Shown in pieces: positions 58,989 to 64,000 of a stretch of 64,000 nucleotides of DNA (position 1 is its first letter; each line of letters opens with the position of its first letter). The notes under the pieces were generated by a model that did not search any database, had not been told where the DNA came from, and was given only the letters and a program-made list of their open reading frames with translations. Origin of the DNA: Chthonomonas sp. UBA2017 (lineage in GTDB: Bacteria > Armatimonadota > Fimbriimonadia > Fimbriimonadales > Fimbriimonadaceae); assembly GCA_002335425.1 (NCBI GenBank), contig DDCB01000025.1, forward strand, positions 1 to 64,000, given 5' to 3'. Made by a program: the position numbers and the translations under genes.

Positions 58989-61045
58989 ATTCGCCGGAAG
59001 AAGAGTCGGAAGCCATGCCGGAGATCAGCTCCTCCGAATCGACTGGAGAAGGCATCACGAGCCGAGTCGAGGCCGAATACACCGCCGATTCCATCCAAGT
59101 CCTCGAAGGCTTGGAGGCCGTTCGCAAGCGCCCAGGCATGTATGTGGGCGACAATGGCAAAAAAGGCTTGCACCAGATGTTTCGCGAGGTCATCGATAAC
59201 TCGATTGACGAGGCGTTGGCGGGACACTGCGACCAGATTAAGGTCACTCTCCACTCCGACGGCTCGATGAGCGTGGCCGATAACGGACGTGGAATTCCGG
59301 TCGAGACCCACAAGAAGATGGGGGTGAGCACCCTTCAGGTCGTCATGACGGTTCTCCACGCAGGAGGAAAATTTGGCGGCGAAGGCACCGGATATAAGGT
59401 CTCCGGCGGTCTCCACGGAGTGGGCGTGAGCTGTACGAATGCGCTTTCGGCTTGGTGCGAAGTCCAGGTCCGACGCGATCAGAAGATTTACAAGCAACGG
59501 TACGAAAAAGGGGTGCCTGTCACCGACGTCAAAGCGTCCGGAAAATCTGATTCAACGGGGACGACCGTTCGATGGATGCCCGATCCAGAAGTGCTGACGG
59601 AAACGCAGTACGATTATCACATTATCATCACGCGATTGCGAGAATTGGCCTATCTCAATCCGATGGTCACTTTTGAATATGTCGATGAGATCAATCCCGA
59701 CCACTCCGAGACGCTTCACTACACTCGGGGCATTCAACAGCTCGTCGAAGACCTGAATCAAAGTCGGGATGCTTTGCATAAAGTGGTCTACTTTAAGCGA
59801 ATTAAAGAGACCTACGAAATGGAAGTCGCCTTGCAATATCATGACGGCTACAACCAGACTGTTTTGGCGTTTTCAAACAATATCCATCAACCGGACGGCG
59901 GCACGCACGTTTCGGGTTTTAGCGCGGCCTTAACTCGGGTGATTAACTCTTACGCTCGCAAGATGAATATCTTGAAGGAGAAAGAGAAGAACTTTGCCAG
60001 CGAGGATGTCGGCGACGGATTGACGGCCGTGATCTCGCTCAAGCTGCAAAACCCGAGCTACAACTCACAAGATAAGGTTAAGCTCGTCACCCCCGAAGTC
60101 CAGGGGATTTCAAACTCACTGGTCGGGGATGGGCTCTCAACATTTTTTGATGAGAATCCCAACATTGCCAAGCGCATTGTCGACAAAGCGCTGATCGCTC
60201 AGCGAGCCCGAGAAGCGGCTCGAAAAGCCGCAGAAGCCGTCAAGCGATCAAACGTGATGGACTCGTATGGATTGCCTGGCAAACTTGCTGACTGCGTGAG
60301 CCGCGATCCGTCCAAATGTGAACTCTTTTTAGTTGAAGGCGACTCCGCGGGCGGATCGGCGAAATCGGCCCGAGATCGCGTCACGCAAGCAATTCTTCCT
60401 TTGCGAGGAAAAATCCTCAACGTCGAGCGAGCTCGAATCGATAAAGCTCTCGATAACGAAGAGATTAAGTCGCTCATCGCGGCGCTTGGAGTCGGGATCG
60501 ATATCACGCTGGGTCAAAAGCAAGAGGAAGACCCGGCTGAGATCGACAAGAAGGAGAAAGATGCGACGTTTGACATTACGAAGCTGCGGTATCACAAGAT
60601 CATCATCATGACCGACGCAGACGTCGATGGTGAGCATATTCGAACGCTGCTTTTGACCTTCTTCTATCGCTACATGAAGCCGCTGATTGCGCAAGGGTTT
60701 GTCTATTTGGCCCAGCCGCCCCTTTACGTCGTCAAGACCGGATCGAGTGAGCGGCGATATGCCCAAGACAAGGCGGAGCTCGATGAAATTTTGAAGTCGC
60801 TCAAGCGAAAGAAGGATCCGGACATTACTCGATTTAAGGGTCTGGGCGAAATGAATGCCTCGGAGCTCGAAGAGACGACGATGAATCCCGAGAATCGCCG
60901 TTTGGTTCAGGTGAAGATCGACCCCGAGTTCGAGATGGAAGTCGAGATGATGTTCAGCCGCCTCATGGGCGACAAAGTCGAGCCTCGGCGAGAATTCATC
61001 GAGCGGCACGCCCGCGAAGCGTTGAATATCGACTGGCACTACTAA
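58964..61045 (+). CDS. gyrB: DNA gyrase subunit B
   Basis: This GyrB is about 693 residues, with an acidic N-terminal extension before the GHKL ATPase domain. Key blocks are RKRPGMYVGD, VIDNSIDEAL, DNGRGIPVE and GGLHGVGVSCTNALS. The TOPRIM domain has EGDSAGGSAK and DADVDGEHIRTL. The C-terminal end is RREFIERHA. It introduces negative supercoils with GyrA, which is not in the window. ATGs at 58928, 58964, 58985 and 59012 are all possible starts; none has a good ribosome site. The stop overlaps the convergent DUF5107 gene (CTAA). Confidence 0.96.
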   Translation: MQENAAPMNSPEEESEAMPEISSSESTGEGITSRVEAEYTADSIQVLEGLEAVRKRPGMYVGDNGKKGLHQMFREVIDNSIDEALAGHCDQIKVTLHSDGSMSVADNGRGIPVETHKKMGVSTLQVVMTVLHAGGKFGGEGTGYKVSGGLHGVGVSCTNALSAWCEVQVRRDQKIYKQRYEKGVPVTDVKASGKSDSTGTTVRWMPDPEVLTETQYDYHIIITRLRELAYLNPMVTFEYVDEINPDHSETLHYTRGIQQLVEDLNQSRDALHKVVYFKRIKETYEMEVALQYHDGYNQTVLAFSNNIHQPDGGTHVSGFSAALTRVINSYARKMNILKEKEKNFASEDVGDGLTAVISLKLQNPSYNSQDKVKLVTPEVQGISNSLVGDGLSTFFDENPNIAKRIVDKALIAQRAREAARKAAEAVKRSNVMDSYGLPGKLADCVSRDPSKCELFLVEGDSAGGSAKSARDRVTQAILPLRGKILNVERARIDKALDNEEIKSLIAALGVGIDITLGQKQEEDPAEIDKKEKDATFDITKLRYHKIIIMTDADVDGEHIRTLLLTFFYRYMKPLIAQGFVYLAQPPLYVVKTGSSERRYAQDKAELDEILKSLKRKKDPDITRFKGLGEMNASELEETTMNPENRRLVQVKIDPEFEMEVEMMFSRLMGDKVEPRREFIERHAREALNIDWHY

Positions 61046-62859
61046 GGCTGAGACGGCGGACCCAAAATCGCGGCCAGTTTTTGGAGTCGGTCGTTCGCGG
61101 GGTATCGCTGAGCGAGCTCGCGAACCACTTGCCGTTCGAGCGGACGATGCGGGTACGGGCTTGCGATCTCGATGCTGTTCGTGCGCTGAATCCACTGCAC
61201 CGCTTCGACCTCCATCCGGGTCTCGCGGAGAAACGCCCAGGCTTGCAGGTAGTTCAGCATCGGCACCGTCGCATGTCGATTGGCCTCATCTATCCAGCGA
61301 GTGGCCTCTTCCCAAAGCTGGAGATCGAGCAGCATGCACGCGATCTCAATGAGCGCTTCGGGGTCTTGGGCGAGCGGCTTCACGAGCGCGTTCGGCTCGG
61401 CCGACTGGGTCGAAGGCTGAGCCAAAAAGCTCTCGGCTCGGAGAATGGGCTCCAGCGGTGCGAGATAATGGGCATTGAGGAGTTCGGGCCGGTCGTCGAG
61501 CGATTCTCCTTGGAGCCGGCTCACAAGGGCCTTGAGCCACCAAGCCAAGGGGTCTTCAGCATTCGTGCTGAGGACGCGATCCAAGTGCGTTTGTGCCTCC
61601 GACCATCGCTGAGCCCGAATGGCGAGATGTGCTTGGATCAGGGCCATGCTGGCGGCCCACCCGGGGTCCTTGGCCGCGATTCGGGCCAGTCGCTCGGCAC
61701 GAGCGGGCTGATCGTCAAGAATCCTCAGGGCTTCTCTTGCGGCTAAATCACGCGGGCCGAAGGCAACTGAATCGCCCACGGATTCGGGGGTGAGAGCCTC
61801 GTTGTCGAGCAGGGCCCGCAGGGGTGCGTCGGCGGACCAGTCGAGATGAATATCGCCCACGGCGTTTCGCCATTGGAATCCGATCGGGTCGGCATCGAGG
61901 TTGCCCAAGGCGATCTCTGTGATCCGCTCGGGATAAATTTCCGCGGGGGCCTCCAAGGTTTGTCCCGAAGCGGTCAGGAGAAAGAACTTCTGCTCTCGAT
62001 GCAGAGCGGTGGCTTGGACTCGAAGCCGATCTCGGTCGAGGCTGAGCGCTCCTTCGGGCGAGCTCACCGTCAGCGATCCCAGGCCCGAGTAAGGGACTAA
62101 AGTCAATTCATAGCCCGCGATCTGATGGGGACGCCAAAGAGCGGGCTGGTCGCTGAAAGCCCAGAGTCGCCACCGCTTGAGATCGGAGTCGTAATCCGAC
62201 CGCTCCATCATGCCGGCCGACGCCCAGATTCCCAACCCTCGGTCGGCCTCGGGATCGTAAGTCACCCAGCCGCCAGCTTGGGCCCCCGGGCGTGGGAGGC
62301 TGCAGAGACTCAGTCCGAGCAGGCCGGTCTGAAGATGCCGAGTTCGGTTGAGGACTTGGATCGCAAGTCGCAGCTCGGCGCGATCCGGCGGCAGGCTGAG
62401 CGTCGCATGCCAGCTGAGCCCGGAGCCGTGCACAAGCTCATGAAGCACCAGCGTGGCTTCGCTGTCGTCATCGTCGGCTTCACGAAGCTGAAAATCGATG
62501 GGGCCTAGGGCGTTGGGACGTTCAGCCGGGCCGACGACCCACTGGATGCCTGAGTTCATCACAACTCCGCGTGGACCCTCATCGCTCAAGGCCAAAGCTT
62601 GGGTGCCGCCGAGGATTTCGGTTTGTGTCCTTTTGTCGAAGAGGGTGAGGATTCGCCCGCCGAGTTGAGGCGCCACGCCGACGCGCAAAAACGGGTTCTC
62701 CAGGACGATCAGTTCAAAACTCAGCATGGCCGACCGCCCCGACCTCTTCAGTCGGACCGCCGGATAAGCCGGATGCGTCGATTCGCCCGCTTGCCAAGGA
62801 ACGGGTTCGAGCGACTCGACGTCTAAGTCAACAGATTCCAGCGTAAGTTCGGTAGGCAT
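61042..62859 (-). CDS. DUF5107/TPR protein
   Basis: This is a 605-residue protein. The N-terminal two-thirds match the DUF5107 beta-sandwich pattern (HPAYPAVRLKRSG, VAPQLGGRILTLFDKRT), a fold related to carbohydrate-acting or binding domains. The C-terminal third holds TPR-like helices (WSEAQTHLDRVLSTNAEDPL). The function is unknown; an enzyme or binding role on sugars is the family guess. A GAAGG ribosome site precedes the ATG. Confidence 0.8.
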   Translation of the reverse strand: MPTELTLESVDLDVESLEPVPWQAGESTHPAYPAVRLKRSGRSAMLSFELIVLENPFLRVGVAPQLGGRILTLFDKRTQTEILGGTQALALSDEGPRGVVMNSGIQWVVGPAERPNALGPIDFQLREADDDDSEATLVLHELVHGSGLSWHATLSLPPDRAELRLAIQVLNRTRHLQTGLLGLSLCSLPRPGAQAGGWVTYDPEADRGLGIWASAGMMERSDYDSDLKRWRLWAFSDQPALWRPHQIAGYELTLVPYSGLGSLTVSSPEGALSLDRDRLRVQATALHREQKFFLLTASGQTLEAPAEIYPERITEIALGNLDADPIGFQWRNAVGDIHLDWSADAPLRALLDNEALTPESVGDSVAFGPRDLAAREALRILDDQPARAERLARIAAKDPGWAASMALIQAHLAIRAQRWSEAQTHLDRVLSTNAEDPLAWWLKALVSRLQGESLDDRPELLNAHYLAPLEPILRAESFLAQPSTQSAEPNALVKPLAQDPEALIEIACMLLDLQLWEEATRWIDEANRHATVPMLNYLQAWAFLRETRMEVEAVQWIQRTNSIEIASPYPHRPLERQVVRELAQRYPANDRLQKLAAILGPPSQP

Positions 62860-62886
62860 AACAGGGCCTTCTGAGCGTACCTCTGC

Positions 62887-62892
62887 TACAAT
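62887..62892 (+). promoter_or_regulatory. Putative -10 (TACAAT) of the proline-rich membrane protein gene
   Basis: TACAAT lies 18 nt before the ATG at 62911 in a short divergent region of 51 nt. Confidence 0.4.
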
Positions 62893-62910
62893 GAGTTCGG
62901 CAGACGCCCG

Positions 62911-63459
62911 ATGAACCGGTTTCTGAAAGTGATGTGGATCGTGACGGTCTGGCTCTTGGTGCCCTTAGGGCTCGGGAGCCTCGGTTACTATCTGATCGGG
63001 CCTCGGATCGGTCAGACGGGGGTCGTCGAAAAGTTTGTGCCTGAGCTCGCCAAGCAGAAGGCAGCTCGAACGGCCCAGCCCGCATCGAATCGGGCCGAAG
63101 AGCCGGACCCGCTCGCCGCCGAGCCCGAGAAGAGAAATTTTGTGGAGCCCGAAGTCGAGGTCTCAGTGACTCGCATGGATCGAAGGTCGAGTCGAGATCG
63201 ACGCGTATCGGAAGAAGAAGAGCCTCGAACCGACCGAACGGAGAGGACCGAAGGTCGATCTCCCACCCGCGCAAGCGAGCCGAAGCCCGAGCGAGCCCCG
63301 AAAAAGGCACCCGTCAAGCCCGCGACTGAACCCAAGAAAGAGCCGCCGCCCTCCGCTGACCCGGAGAAGAATGACGAAGGAAGCGTCGGTGGGGCTTTGC
63401 CCGAAGGCAACACCCCACCCGAAAATCCTCCGCCTCCCGAAACCGGCGCGCCCGGGTAG
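62911..63459 (+). CDS. Membrane-anchored Pro/Glu/Arg-rich protein
   Basis: This 182-residue protein has a single N-terminal membrane helix (VMWIVTVWLLVPLGLGSLGY). The rest is disordered and charged, rich in Pro, Glu, Lys and Arg. It could span the periplasm like TonB-type linkers, but there is no C-terminal TonB domain. No family is recognised. By low complexity alone it is unlikely to be an enzyme. Confidence 0.55.
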   Translation: MNRFLKVMWIVTVWLLVPLGLGSLGYYLIGPRIGQTGVVEKFVPELAKQKAARTAQPASNRAEEPDPLAAEPEKRNFVEPEVEVSVTRMDRRSSRDRRVSEEEEPRTDRTERTEGRSPTRASEPKPERAPKKAPVKPATEPKKEPPPSADPEKNDEGSVGGALPEGNTPPENPPPPETGAPG

Positions 63460-63488
63460 CGAAAGCAGATCGGCCGAGCAGAGCCAGA

Positions 63489-64000
63489 TTATCGGAGCTT
63501 CTGATTGCTCTTCATCATGAGCTTTGCGCCGTTTGGAGCCGACTGAGTGATGCTCACGTCGGTCTGCACCGACATGCCGGTCGCCAGATCGACCCAAAAC
63601 GTCGGCTCGGTGGGGAAGTTGGTCCCCTCCGGAAGGGACTTGGCTTGAACCACGATCTTGGCGACGTCCTTGCCCTTGATTTGCTCGAATGCAACCAGCT
63701 TGTAGGTCACTGAGATGCCGGGGCCGCCGATGCTGAACTTGCCATCCCACGTGTCGCCGACCTTGACCGGCTTGTCGGAGAACGGAATGATGCTGCCGCT
63801 GTCGGCCTCAGTTCCCTGAACGACTCCGAGTTCGGAGTACGTCCGGGTGCGCTCCGTGGTGATGTCCCGGACCAAGGCGTCTTTTTGCTGCTGTAAGATG
63901 CCGGTCGCTTCGGTCTCGATCGCTTTTCCCGACGCTTTGAAGGAGACCTTGCCATCCTTGACTTCGGTGGTTTCGATGTTCAGCTCAAGCTTCCCTTTGA
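63489..64000 (-). CDS. Partial secreted DUF6263-like protein (5' end outside window)
   Basis: The minus-strand frame is open from the window edge to the stop at 63489 (about 170 codons visible). It reads KGKLELNIETTEVKDGKVSF at the edge and continues through IIPFSDKPVKVGDTWDGKF to a final SVQTDVSITQSAPNGAKLMM strand. The pattern of beta strands matches the gene at 21919, suggesting paralogues. The start codon and any signal peptide are beyond the window. Confidence 0.65.
   Translation of the reverse strand, partial: KGKLELNIETTEVKDGKVSFKASGKAIETEATGILQQQKDALVRDITTERTRTYSELGVVQGTEADSGSIIPFSDKPVKVGDTWDGKFSIGGPGISVTYKLVAFEQIKGKDVAKIVVQAKSLPEGTNFPTEPTFWVDLATGMSVQTDVSITQSAPNGAKLMMKSNQKLR

Noticed and set aside
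1..64000. tRNA, rRNA, CRISPR or insertion sequences
   Set aside because: No cloverleaf, rRNA segment, repeat-spacer array or transposase was found on reading the intergenic regions.

Overview
The window (64 kb, G+C-rich by eye, fully bacterial gene density) looks like the chromosome of a diderm, menaquinone-using, free-living bacterium, most likely a member of Armatimonadota/Fimbriimonadia or a neighbouring phylum. The reasons are KDO-8-phosphate synthase (LPS), a beta-barrel outer-membrane-like protein ending in Phe, MenG/UbiE with a polyprenyl synthase, a PEP-CTERM protein, a dockerin-like secreted protein, a SARP/NB-ARC/TPR giant regulator and a Bacillus-type Mrp antiporter. The phylum assignment is inference; no rRNA, tRNA, CRISPR array or insertion sequence was seen.

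Layout. 1-483 has no convincing gene but several GC-rich hairpins. 484-12281 is one long minus-strand block read from a SARP-type regulator through mrpABCDEFG, nadA, an acyltransferase-3 protein and a secreted esterase. 12398-17689 holds envelope and quinone genes (plsC, a beta-barrel protein, polyprenyl synthase, menG, a WecG/TagA glycosyltransferase, a PduO-type cobalamin adenosyltransferase, a LolA-like protein). 17731-21209 is a compact seven-gene phage-type capsid cassette with no terminase, portal, tail or integrase. 21206-27495 is a minus-strand block with two poorly known genes, carA, acnA and a DUF2993-like protein. 27631-29863 holds ygfZ, an EamA transporter and rpsT. 29971-34109 holds a frameshifted PEP-CTERM protein, a DUF167 protein, a DivIVA-like protein, a TPR protein and gatB. 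34222-39056 starts with a small sigma-4-like HTH protein behind a repeat-rich operator, followed by two TPR proteins, a PilZ protein and kdsA. 39115-47422 holds a dockerin-like protein, ppdK, a DUF2752 protein, truB, nrnA and a heparinase-II/III-like protein. 47419-52527 is a four-gene operon resembling the mycobacterial decaprenylphosphoryl-arabinose pathway (transketolase, UbiA-type DPPR synthase, DprE2, DprE1). 52712-64000 holds a glycosidase-like protein, a DUF885 peptidase, fumarylacetoacetase with an unknown partner, gyrB, a DUF5107 protein, a proline-rich membrane protein and a partial secreted protein.

How it works together. Most genes serve the envelope (LPS, lipids, polyprenyl sugars, surface proteins) or central metabolism. 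A recurring promoter word, GGTANNNT, lies 6-10 nt before many start codons that lack a Shine-Dalgarno sequence. This suggests widespread leaderless transcripts and was used to decide several GTG starts.

The most interesting items are the orphan capsid cassette, the DprE-like operon outside Actinobacteria, the leaderless promoter pattern, the 1-nt frameshift that cuts off a PEP-CTERM anchor, and the TACTAGTA operator in front of the HTH gene.
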